Assembly: GCA_037389465.1 (NCBI GenBank)
Contig: JAZARR010000197.1
Location: 7,465,501 to 7,529,500 of the forward strand
DNA: 64,000 nt
Source of the DNA: Baylisascaris procyonis
Lineage: Eukaryota; Nematoda; Chromadorea; Rhabditida; Ascarididae
Direction: 5' to 3'
Positions 27,976 to 38,032 of this stretch are shown here, piece after piece. The first letter of the stretch is position 1. Each line of letters begins with the position of its first letter. Below the pieces are notes generated by a model that was not told the origin of the DNA, did not search any database, and saw only the letters and a list, made by a program, of their open reading frames with translations. Made by a program: the position numbers and the translations under genes.

Positions 27976-28699
27976 GTCGCCCTATCCATTATCTCATGCG
28001 TCATAATTGCCGGTTTTTGATATTGTTCTTAATGAAGAACTCAATTCATAACACGCCTTAACGATCTAATGAATTGACAAAATCATTCATAAATTACATT
28101 AAACTCGTTATGGCTCCTTATGAATGGATCTTTCATGCGATTGTTACATGCACCAGTTAAGAATTCTTCAATTCGACAGTTATCGGTTTCCTTCATTTCA
28201 TTTCTTTCCTATATAGGCATAGTGATAATGGTCATTGTAAGTTCGCTTGATGATAGAAAGGCCAATCGACGCATTCAGCATGTGGTTAATTGTATTGTGA
28301 CACGTTGATTGCATGCAACATAGGTAACTTGCACGTGTGGCAAGTACTTCTTTTAGACGTTATTCAGCCATTCTAGATTAGTGGTTCGAAACGAGTGTTC
28401 TTGATAGCCCCATCTTCTTCTCATTTCCACCACATCCTGGAACTGGCTTTATAGTTACAGTTGTGCTCTTCAATGTAAGCTGTCGTTTCACTGCTTACTT
28501 TGAAGGTTCCCTGCCTTGTAACCACTAGTGGTCCGCTGTCGTGAAAATTTCAATTTTTCCAACTGGAAGTATGCAGCGTTCGAATCGCTTTTCCCTTCTC
28601 AATCCTGACGGGTCTATGTCGGAAAGCAAGTGTTGTATGCAATCTAGCTGAGGCATTGATCCCGGTGTTATATGCATCCAGTAATTTTTGTGTTTCTAG
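27976..28699. other. Non-coding stretch before the AP-3 sigma exons
   Basis: The first coding exon of AP-3 sigma (the family N-terminus with the conserved NNHGKPRL motif) should be upstream of 28700. I could not find it here. No other gene is supported. Confidence 0.5.
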
Positions 28700-31612
28700 C
28701 CAGAAGAAGAGCAGCAGCACATTGTTCGTGAGACATTCCAACTGGTGTCGAAGAGGGACGACAATGTATGCAATTTAATCGCAGGGGGCTCCCTTATCGG
28801 AGGATCCGACTATAAATTGATATATCGTCATTATGCAACACTTTATTTCGTCTTTTGCGTTGAATCCTCAGAGAGTGAACTTGGCATCCTTGATATCATT
28901 CAGGTTCAGCACTATCGAAGTCATTTCTTGTTTCACGAATGTTCTTTATGACTTTCAACAGTAATTCGATACAATTTTGTAAAATATGCAATCGCTACTG
29001 TATTGTGCCCACTCAAATCATCGTTGAATGTAGCAGAAAAAGAAAGAAGCAAAAATAAAGGGAAAAGGGATATTCCTGTTCTTGAAAAATGTTGAATCGA
29101 TTTGGTTCAAGTTTTCCAAACGTATTTAATATATAATCTTCCGGTTTTCGAGGTGGATGAGGAAAGGTGTAAGTATTCAATGAAATATTTCTAAATGCAT
29201 GATTTTAATATAAAAGGTGTTTAAACACCAAATCACGGACTGAAGGAATGTCGCCTTCTGGTGTTTAATAAGGAAACTTTTTGCGTAGAGTAGGTTGGAT
29301 GATACTCATCATATGCTGAAATATTCGATGCAGTGCAAAATAGAGTGGATATTCGATGCAACGACGGAGCTGAGATCAACTCCTCATATGCTGTTTAAGG
29401 ACGCAGGGTGGGGGAAAGAGGAGGGGGAGAAGGACAAATTAGCAAGCAAGGCGATTTATAGTGGGAAACAAAAAAGCTGTGCTCGAAAAACAGCTTGTTT
29501 ACTTCACGCTTAGGTCTATCGCTTCTATCGGACAGACGATTGTTCGTAATTTTTTACACAAAAAATTTTCACTCAAAACATTGAAAAGTTCTTCAAGAAA
29601 CCTTTTGTTTTTTTCTCATTGTAAGCTCCGTTCTGTTGTTTTTGCCTTCATCATAAGATCAGTTGACATAACATTTCGAACCATAGTCGAATTGTAAATT
29701 GAAATCGACAACGAATTTGTGGCGTCGTTGGTAAAAATAGCGAGATAGAAGGAGAGAATGAGGCGCTCTAAAAGAGAGGGATTCGATTTTCCGTTGCTGT
29801 TTGTACTTTTCCTATTATTTTCTGTACTTATCATTCATTGTATGGTCGAAATGAATCTGAAATTTTAGTGCATTAAATTTCATCAAATTGACTTCATTTG
29901 AAATTCAGAATACTTTCATTGAAATCGGCGCTAATTTATTTCAGGTATTTGTGGAAACACTCAATAGATATTTTGAAAGTGTTTGCGAATTAGATCTCAT
30001 TTTTCATGTCGATAAGTTAATCTTTATTGTTCGATTTTTATCTTTTTAAGCATAAATTAACCTTCTCAGTGAGTTTTTTTTCTCGCTTGATTGGATGAGA
30101 AAATAATAGTGCAAGAAGATTGAATTTTTTTTTTCTAGAAGGTTCAGAATGGTAAGAGTCAGATCTTTAATCGACTAGTTTCGTTCTGTTCCGGTCGAAA
30201 TGGGTTGATGTAAAGAAAGGCTGCTGTTAATGCTCGGAATGTTTAAAATGGTGATAGAAGGTGACGCAAATTTTTGGGTGGGTTTTCCCGAAAGCAACCA
30301 CTAGGAGATTCGATTCGTTTGAGAATGCAACGGTCGATTACATTTACAATTTTTTAGGCGCAGATACCGAAGAGTCGAATAATATATAGGCTGTGATTGC
30401 TTACTTCAGTACCTAATGAAATTGTTTGGATAATTTGAAGCTAAGCCATATCAGCCATAAAGCATAATTGCCTTCGCGAACGTTATGTTAATATACAGCT
30501 GGTAGCCTTTTTTGAGGACCAAAATTCTATGCATCAGTAGCTATCACCGGTCTTTGTGATCCCATAGTGGTATTCAATTTTTGTAGTTTATTCTTTCAAC
30601 GTTTCCATTATTTACTATGATATTTTCAGGTCCATCATGTGCTAAGCGAACTTGTTATGGGTGGAATGGTTTTAGAAGGAAATATGAACGAAATTCTGTC
30701 AAGGATTCAAAAGCAGGAGACGTTAGAAAAACAAGAGGTATCCGCTTTCTTGTGGAAAAAATTCCCCTCGCTTTCTTTTCATGTCGATTTTGCCCCACTT
30801 CTCTCGCAATCCGAACGTTTGCAATACCACGAGCCTAAATCCATTTTTCGCCTTTGCTGGCATTTTAAAAATTAGGGTATGATTTTTGACTGATCTGACT
30901 GAGGTTTCCCAAGGAATTTTTTCAAATGATTCAAAGAATTTTCGCACTGAGGTTGTAATACGATCCTTAGATAAAGTCTCATTATACCATCGTTCGTTAC
31001 ATCACGCACGAGGAAGAATTGATGGAAAGCAATTGTTGTATTCGGGGTAGGTCATTGTTTCTGGCTAGTATAGCGCTTAAGAAGTCACTGCCTTCTGCAT
31101 TTCCTGTCGGCACTGTTTACTAAGCTTGGATAGGGCTCCCTGATGTCAAAGACACAAAGTTTGGGATGGATTGGAGAGGAGGGGTGAGCCTATCTTGGAG
31201 TGAACCCCCGTAAAGTGCCTTTTCTTCAAGGTAATACGGTTTAGTCGTTCATTTTCCCTTTGTTCCGTCGTTTGCATTTTGTGATGTTGTTCGTTTCCAA
31301 AAGACGTTATCCGGATGCGTGATTCGATAGACTGTCTTTTAGCAACGCAGTAAGATAAAAATTAGTATTTCCTAGGATTCAAGGTAATCATTGATCATCT
31401 TGTTTATAGAATGAAACGGCGCTGTGGTGGAATTGAATGCAGTAATCAAACTGAATACGGTAATGAAATTGAAAGTGAATATCTTGCAGGCAGATATTGT
31501 GGCGACACCCGTGAGAGCAGTTAGTGCGGTGAACAATATCAACATTCCTCAACATATAAAGCACTTCAAACTAACCGATATTAATTTGCCGAATTATGAA
31601 AATCCTTTCTAA
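28700..31612 (+). CDS. AP3S1: AP-3 adaptor complex sigma subunit (first exon not found)
   Basis: Four plus-strand exons: 28700-28903, 29945-30016, 30630-30737 and 31490-31612. All are in phase 0 and together give 168 residues plus the stop. They read, in family order, HIVRETFQLVSKRDDNVCN, GGSLIGGSDYKLIYRHYATL, YFVFCVESSESELGILDIIQ, VFVETLNRYFESVCELDLIF, LSELVMGGMVLEGNMNEIL and TPVRAVSAVNNINIP. This covers the longin-like sigma fold and the AP-3-specific C-terminal tail. AP-3 sorts cargo from endosomes or Golgi to lysosomes and related organelles; sigma is its small core subunit. Odd point: after exon 29945-30016 the genome reads AAG then TTAATC, so no GT donor exists at the position the frame requires. 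A one-base loss or error is the simplest reading. The N-terminal ~20 residues are missing from what I can see. Confidence 0.92.
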
Positions 31613-32160
31613 CAGTTATGAGACTTTTTTGTTTCTGGAGAAACGATTTTGAGGGAATTTCGCGAATTTTTATATTTATTAATTGAAAGCTCCATAGGGT
31701 GGTGGTCTTACATCTCTTATCTCTTATGTTGTTCACTTGGTGGAATTTCTTTAAGCTATATTTTTTATGCAATTATACAGGTTGAGAAGTTTGTGCATAT
31801 GAACAGAGTTTGGGAAGAAAATATACGTATAACACAATTTGAGGGATGAGATATGATGGGGCAATGTGTTTCGGCTTATTTTTCCTGTTCTTTTTCCCGG
31901 AAAATGAAGATTCGTTAGCTTTCTTATTTTTGGGACCATGTTTGAAGTGACTGTGATATTCCTCCCAGCATCCATACAGACAGCCTCGATTCCTTTCATC
32001 TCTTATTTGCCGAATTTCAGTCGAAGCGCTTGATTACACTCACGGAATAATTCCACTCAGTGAGCAGCACCCACAACTGCTATCCAGAATGTTGCAGTCC
32101 TTTCGTCATCGCGACCTTTTCTCGTTTCTCACAGATGAGGGAATATACCTCAGGCAGTCT
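31613..32160. other. Single-copy flank between AP-3 sigma and the tandem duplication
   Basis: The 3' flank of AP-3 sigma. No coding exon is supported. The duplicated segment begins at 32161, where the sequence becomes identical to 48404 onward. Confidence 0.6.
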
Positions 32161-34438
32161 TGCAAAACCCGCACAATAATTGTCTATTCTTGCGAATTTT
32201 CGGCTCTACTTTCTATTCCTTTCGTTTTCTAGTACAGTTTCCGCATTTATTCGGTTTAGACGTGGTGAATCAACGAGAAATAATCCTGGTGACGACATAA
32301 TTTGAAGAATGCAATAAAAGCTTTCGTAATCAGCGCGCAATGCCGTGTACCATAGAACATTCTCAGCGTCAATCCTCAACAGCGTTTAAAACCACGTGGA
32401 GTGAATACTAACTTCGTCTATTCCTTCGCTTCACGCCTCCTTGGAACCGTACGATCTGTTAGGGTAAAATGCTTTATTAGCAGTCGCTGGTGGATGGCGA
32501 TATCTTACCGATTGGATGGTTCATTGGCGTTGTTCTGAGAAGTTCAGCAGAAAAGCACAGAAGAAACTAAAGGAAAGCTTTGATCAACCGCATACCGTAT
32601 CGCCTCAAGTATACTGCAACAAAGACTTTAGGAGAGCGCCGTATTCATGGTTGTGGGCAACGTTGAGATCGCGTCGTTGTTTTCACGAATCGCGCCTTCT
32701 CCTTCCATATACGCACGCATTATAAATCTATATCTGTATACATGTACGTATGTATGCTGTATGCATATAAACTGCACATATGTCATTATATATGCAACAC
32801 CATTTATGCATATGTACAACGCTGACACTTCATATACTACAACAAATTACACACTTCATATAATACGACAAATTACTTCTGTACGTAATATTGTTTATAA
32901 TGAGAGAGGAGTTATCGTCCCTCCAAAAATTCAGGACGTCTTCCGGTTGCTCTGTGTTGGAATCTCATTGAATATGGTGATCTAATGTCGAAATACTATG
33001 TATGTCTCTTGAAGAAGCGGCATTCTCCATTTTAATATGCTGTTAAATGCTTCACTGCAGAATTACATTTAGACGACCACGTACGTCTCATCCTGACGCA
33101 CATCATCGACGGGAAATTGTTCTGAAACGAACCCAATATCGTCTGGACTTTAAGGGGGGCTAGGGAGTTGGGGGGACAAGGTATGCGTTTTCAGAATGCA
33201 CATATCAAGGCAACACGTTGCATTAATGTTGAACAGTGGAGAATTGTACTAGAAGAAGCACCTTCAGAACGTACCTTTCCGTTCAGTCCTGCCTGAACGA
33301 GGCAAACAAATTGCATATTCGACACGATGACTGTGTATGCCTGTCCTTGCGTGCGTGTCTCCGTCCACCATCCTGCGCACCTATCTGAATATTGAATTGG
33401 CATTCGGTTGGTCGAGTTGCTGCCAATCACTTTGCCAACCGAAGGCGCACGTTTAATTACAGTTGACCTAACGATAGTTGGTTTAATTGTCTCGTCGGCA
33501 AGCAGTACTACAAGCTGGGTGACGTACTCAATGTGTGGTCACTTATCTGCCTGCATTCTTGTTTCTTTAAGAAAATCTTACCAACTTGTTTCTTAATATT
33601 GAGTACATCCCAGTCGGTAATCATAAAAGGTGAGAATAAACTTTTGTATCTCCGTCATCCTGCATTCGATGTTTCTGAGCAGTAGAATCCATTGCTCACC
33701 TCGCAGAGAAATCACCTGTGTCTCGTTGTCTCGTCCAGACGCTCCTAGTGACCTCGATAATCTACTACTGCCTCCGTTCACTAATCCCATCCTGAATGAA
33801 ATTTGCTTTTGAGCAATATGAGACCATCATAAGGATAAAGTTAGCACGCACATTCTATCGCTCGTCTAAGTTGCAGCAACTCATAAAGAATGTGATGAAT
33901 CGTAACGAAATTGCTGTATAGTAGGGGTCATTTTGTGTTGTCCGTTATATCCGTCAAGTATCTTTTATTTCCCGCGGGGGAACTGGTAGACAAGTGAGCC
34001 AGTGAAAGGTCTAGGTGAGCGTATTCCAAGGCGAATACATGCATACGAAGAAGACGACCCAAAAAACAGTTGCCCACCACAGTGAGTACCTGATCAGCAG
34101 AGTGCAGTCAACTGCTTCCGTGGAGAGCAAGGGAAAGGACGATCGCATATCACATCAAAGTCTCAACGAATGCCTTAGCGATCTCAAGGCACAACAAACT
34201 GTTCATGAATGACTTAAGGCTAAACTTGGAGCGCATAAAAGGAGAGAAGGAGCCGTTGTTCCTTTCGGTGTTCCATACGGGTGAGGCCGCAGCGGATGCG
34301 CAGACGCTGGGACGCAATTTCAGGTGTAGGCGAACGCTGCCCTCCCGTTGGGCTCTTCGGAGCATGGAAGTTTTTATCGAAGCATATCGAAGACTTTATT
34401 ACAAAAATTAAACCCGACACACTTCCAAAGGTTAGCCT
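32161..34438. other. Unit A left part, no gene supported
   Basis: Several short open frames here are also present in unit B (for example minus 33191-33430 and plus 34015-34212). They match no family I know. In the plus 34015 pair, most differences between A and B change the amino acid, which argues against selection for protein. It also holds one copy of an older dispersed repeat (32707-33105). Confidence 0.5.
32707..33105 (+). repeat. Older intra-unit repeat, copy 1
   Basis: Starts CATATACGCACGCATTATA. It shows diverged collinear similarity to 38644-39107, including the shared phrase CTCCATTTTAATATGCT and a nearby ACGTAC.TCTCAT. Both copies reappear in unit B (about 52475-52870 and 57008-57525), so this repeat predates the tandem duplication. 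Confidence 0.7.
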
Positions 34439-34936
34439 TGTAGGGAAAAGGGAGTGAGGAGGGCGTGGGAAAGAGGGAGGGAAGGGTGGTTCAGTGGGGG
34501 TAATATACAAAGCAGGTGAAACAAATGATCACAAGGAGAGGCCGATGCGCGAAAGCGCAAGACTTTGTGAGCCTATTGGCTCCGTTGTCTGTGGCCGCTA
34601 TGGAGCGGCCGCCGAACTTCTCTTTGGTGCCTTGTTAGCACCCGCGAGGGCTTCCTTTTTGGAGCGATTGCTCCGGAATGGCGGTTTTTCTGTCCTTTGA
34701 TCCAGCGATACTTGGACGGATAGCTTGTCCGTCCGCTGATCCCGGCTGCCCCCGAATCGTTCGATGCCCACTTATATGCATGGAGATCGTCTGGAGATAA
34801 CGCGGCTTGCTCATCCGTTGGGAACCAACGGAGATGCAAGTCTTCGGTAGGAAGGGAGAGTGCTTGGCGGTCAGAGGAAACGGCATCATGGGCTACATGG
34901 ACATCGCGTGCAGCAGGCAGTGCATGGCTGACTCAC

Positions 34937-35559
34937 CTGCTGCGGGATTTCCACAACATAGCCGTTTCCTTTCTTCACGGCTTTTTTCTTCTTTTCTTTT
35001 CTCACTTCGCGACAGTCGCGACACTGCCCTGGAGGAACTTGCCGTGGATGCAGACCTGCTCGTCTGCGGACGTACCACTTGGGAAGGGACCGTAGGTTCG
35101 CGGACTTCTTCCCGTCGTTTTGACCGTTTAGAAGGTGTGGACCGATGTTCCGATGAGCTGCTGTAGGCATCATCGTCTCCTCGTGGGGTACGTGGTATCC
35201 ATTGTTCCGAATCTTCGGAAGAAGAGCGATGGTATTTCGGTGTCGGCGAATCTTTCGCCCTTTTCCCTGAACGGGGTTCTGATACCGTTTGTGCGGGTGG
35301 GTGCTGTAACTGCGGCTGTTGTGTCACTTTATAGAGCCGTACTGTGTGTCCGTAATAGTTCTGGGGAAAGCTGTGGCACCGTTTATATTCCAACACAAAC
35401 GGAACTCCTTTGATCTGCAGCTCTGCTGTTCGAATTCGTTCGAATAATCGTTTTTCTGGGTGAATTAGTTCCTGTGAGGGTCTTTCTCGTACGAATCGGG
35501 CATCTTTCTTCTGCTGTGGCGTGAGACCAATGTGCCACCACTGGATGAAGTTGGACATC
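34937..35559 (-). CDS. Unrecognised Ser/Arg-rich protein exon, present only in unit A
   Basis: A minus-strand exon bounded by a good acceptor (CTTGCAG at 35560-35566) one base before its ATG and a consensus donor (CAG then GTGAGT at 34936). It opens a frame of about 207 codons. Residues 1-85 look globular (MSNFIQWWHIGLTPQQKKDA...) and the rest is rich in Ser, Arg, Pro and charged residues (RSSSEDSEQW, SRLSRSEKRKEEKSREERKR). Without splicing the frame would stop at 34893. Open frames further along the minus strand (34573-34839) could be downstream exons. I do not recognise a family. The whole 1.9-kb block is absent from unit B, so it may be an insertion carrying its own gene or a host gene lost from B. 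Confidence 0.45.
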
Positions 35560-35800
35560 CTGCAAGGGAACGAACGTTGCTACCGAAATTTGCTATGTTC
35601 TCTGTCATAGCCGAACGTTTTTGGCAACCGGTTGATGCCTCATGAATACATTGGCGCGAGATTTGTCGCAGAAAAATAACTTGTGCAACAATTGTTGCAG
35701 CGGTTAATTAAGCGACTAAGTGAGAATAACTAATGAGAAAGGGTGCGGAAATATTAAGACAGTTCACAGAAGATAGCTGAAGAAGTAGAAAGGTTGTTCC

Positions 35801-36310
35801 TTATTGAGTCGAGTACAACAGGGAAGGTAACATGGGTGGCGAATAATGGCTTTGTGTGTTGCCTTCAACTTTTTGTATTTGCCCTGATTCGGGTTCGACT
35901 GGTGGTTGGCTCTCGATCGGCTTTTCTGATTCATTGTTCGCGTTGACCGCTTTCAGCTGGATGACAACGTTACTTGTCAGCCGTTTTCTCCGACAAATGC
36001 TTAAACAGCCTAGGGCATGAATCACCCACAGCATGGCGAGCAATACGAGGAATGCGGCTCTTCCGAGTGAGATTGCTTTCCACTTCGCTGCGATTGATTG
36101 AAGCACGTTTGCAATGTCCGCGGTGCTCATTTCGATTTCATGACCAAGTTCCTGCAGAAACTCCTCTATCGGACTCTTAGCATCGTGAGGTGAGGTGTGA
36201 CTGATGGGAAGCGAACTTGAGAATTGCTTTTGATAAGACGATCCAAAACGAGTCCAATCAACTCGCTGGACGGATCTAACGGTTTGGTCGCGTTGAAGAC
36301 AACTGATTGT
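35801..36310 (-). CDS. Unrecognised single-pass membrane protein, 5'-truncated, unit A only
   Basis: Open minus-strand frame of 169 codons with no start codon needed until residue ~60. It begins just inside the unit-A-specific block edge (36345), so its N-terminal part is probably cut off. A helix-prone segment (SPIEEFLQELGHEIEMSTAD) leads to a hydrophobic segment (SLGRAAFLVLLAMLWVIHAL, then GCLSIC), a basic stop-transfer CRRKR and a ~60-residue Glu/Pro/Gln-rich tail. The architecture resembles the C-terminus of a type I membrane glycoprotein. The first available Met is at 36130. Family unknown. Confidence 0.4.
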   Translation of the reverse strand, partial: TISCLQRDQTVRSVQRVDWTRFGSSYQKQFSSSLPISHTSPHDAKSPIEEFLQELGHEIEMSTADIANVLQSIAAKWKAISLGRAAFLVLLAMLWVIHALGCLSICRRKRLTSNVVIQLKAVNANNESEKPIESQPPVEPESGQIQKVEGNTQSHYSPPMLPSLLYSTQ

Positions 36311-36709
36311 TCACCTTTTGTTAGGTAATATAAGGGGTTTGATGGAAAAATCTGCAGTTTTTTCGAGGTTTTTGAAAATGGTTTATCAACGGATGGCCAA
36401 AAATGCCGCAACCCTTATCGTCACACACTCTTTACGAAAAGTACAAATCGTTGATGTTGATCTTAACTCGTACCAAACAAAGTCTTTCAGAGCACTTTCG
36501 AGACACTAAATCCAGCAAAAGTCTTCCGTCTGCTAACGTTGGCAGATGACACGTCAGTTCTCGACAGTGTGTATTTCACATTCAACAATGCTACACGAAT
36601 TAAAATTCATATGAAGTGTTTGTGCCCTTCTATAGTTCATTGATGTACTTTTAATCAGATTATTCGTTTTCACGGGATAGATTTGAGAGAAAAAAGCGTG
36701 TTAAGGATA

Positions 36710-36764
36710 GATAAAAGGCTGCAGCGACTGGCTATGATCAGTTCGCATCTCATATCCAGCAACG
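36710..36764 (+). promoter_or_regulatory. Core promoter and 5' non-coding exon of the unit A ShKT gene
   Basis: A TATA-type box GATAAAAG (36710-36717) lies about 29 bases upstream of an initiator-like TCAGTT (A at 36740). A 25-base exon then ends at AACG before a consensus donor GTGAGT (36765). The donor pairs with acceptor TTTTTTAG at 37551-37558, directly before the coding ATG. The same arrangement is conserved in unit B. The assignment rests on spacing and motif match. Confidence 0.6.
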
Positions 36765-37558
36765 GTGAGTGATTGCTTATCATTTTGCTATTTGAGGGTG
36801 CAGTATCTTATAGTTTCGTCTCACGAAATCTCCTTAGCAACTCTCTCTTAATCGCCCCATTGCCACCAAAATCAGCATTTCATTATTACAACGTAAGGAT
36901 ACCACCAGCAAGCTCGTGTTTCACATATTCAAATAGTTCACTATCGCTGTTCATGTAGGAATGCTTCATTTATGAAGCACAGTTAAGTGCACCTTAGGGC
37001 AAGGTTCAAACAAAAAAATAGACGAAAGGAGAATCGTTGTACACGCTGTTCCCTTGAACTGCATGAAAAACACGCATCACGTTCAATATCAGAATATGAA
37101 AGCGGTTCAAAGCATAGGGCATGGGAACGTGAAATTATGTTCATAGTAGATTCGCTAACTTACTTCATTTACATTACTCATTCCAATCAACAAACCGTTA
37201 ATCACAAATGAATGTCCCTTTATATCGCTTCCATGCCCACTTGAGAAAAAGTATAAGGTCGCGTGGAGGTTGGGCTTCATGCACGTCTCCTGCCCATCGG
37301 ATGCTGACGATTCGATTCACCATTGTTCTCTTCAAGAGGAGGGTTGGGAATTCCTCCACCGCCATTTTTTTCCATTGAGAATGGCGAGCTGAGTGCTTTT
37401 GCAAATCTTTCGGATATTCATTTTTCAGCACTTCGTTCAAGGAAAAAAGTATTTCTGGGAGATTTTACGTACGGCTGAATAACTTAGATAATTCGTTTTT
37501 GTCAGGTAGGAGGGAGGGAAACGCACATATCGTGTCAGCTCAAACAGCTATTTTTTAG

Positions 37559-38032
37559 ATGAAAGCAGCCATAATAATTGCGGTTTTGTGCTACGTCGCT
37601 ATTAAGGCATCCGCAAATCAAGCAAATCAAACAAATCAACCAAATCCAGCAAATACAACAGCAGCAACCGTGGCTCCGAATACAACAACTATAGCACCAT
37701 GCGTTGACGATGCGAATAATTGCCTCCAGCTTGCGGCGTACTGCACCTCGTCAACATACAAGCCGGTAATGTTAATGAGGTGCCCAAAAACATGCGGTGT
37801 CTGTAACTGTGCCGACAGCGCTACCAACTGTGCTCAGCTGTCTCACCTATGCAGCGATCCTAGTTTCGCATACACCATGATCACGAGATGCATGAAGACG
37901 TGCAACCTGTGTGCAGGCGGAACGTGCGCTGACAGTGCGAATAATTGCGCCTCGTTGTCCAATCTATGCAATGATCCGACGTTTAAACCTACTATGCAAA
38001 GTAGGTGCAAAAAGACATGCAATTTCTGTTGA
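37559..38032 (+). CDS. Secreted protein with three ShKT domains (unit A)
   Basis: 157 residues in one coding exon. A signal peptide spans about residues 1-19 (MKAAIIIAVLCYVAIKASA). A low-complexity Asn/Gln/Thr linker follows (20-47). Then come three back-to-back six-cysteine ShKT (SXC) domains, with cysteines at 48/55/62/75/79/82, 84/91/98/111/115/118 and 123/130/137/150/154/157. Each ends in the typical CxKTCxxC or close pattern. The last cysteine is the final residue, so nothing follows domain 3. Small all-ShKT secreted proteins are a nematode hallmark, found in surface coats and excretory products. ShKT domains can bind channels or surfaces, but no target can be read here. The ATG follows an acceptor directly, so the 5' UTR is supplied by cis- or trans-splicing. 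Its twin is at 55932. Confidence 0.93.
   Translation: MKAAIIIAVLCYVAIKASANQANQTNQPNPANTTAATVAPNTTTIAPCVDDANNCLQLAAYCTSSTYKPVMLMRCPKTCGVCNCADSATNCAQLSHLCSDPSFAYTMITRCMKTCNLCAGGTCADSANNCASLSNLCNDPTFKPTMQSRCKKTCNFC

Noticed and set aside
33191..33430. 79-codon minus-strand open frame also present at 52958-53197, with a Cys/Trp-containing segment
   Set aside because: No recognisable domain, and no phase-consistent neighbouring exon could be built.
34015..34212. 65-codon plus-strand open frame conserved in unit B (53783-53980)
   Set aside because: Conservation is expected from the recent duplication, and most A/B differences alter the amino acid, so there is no sign of coding constraint.
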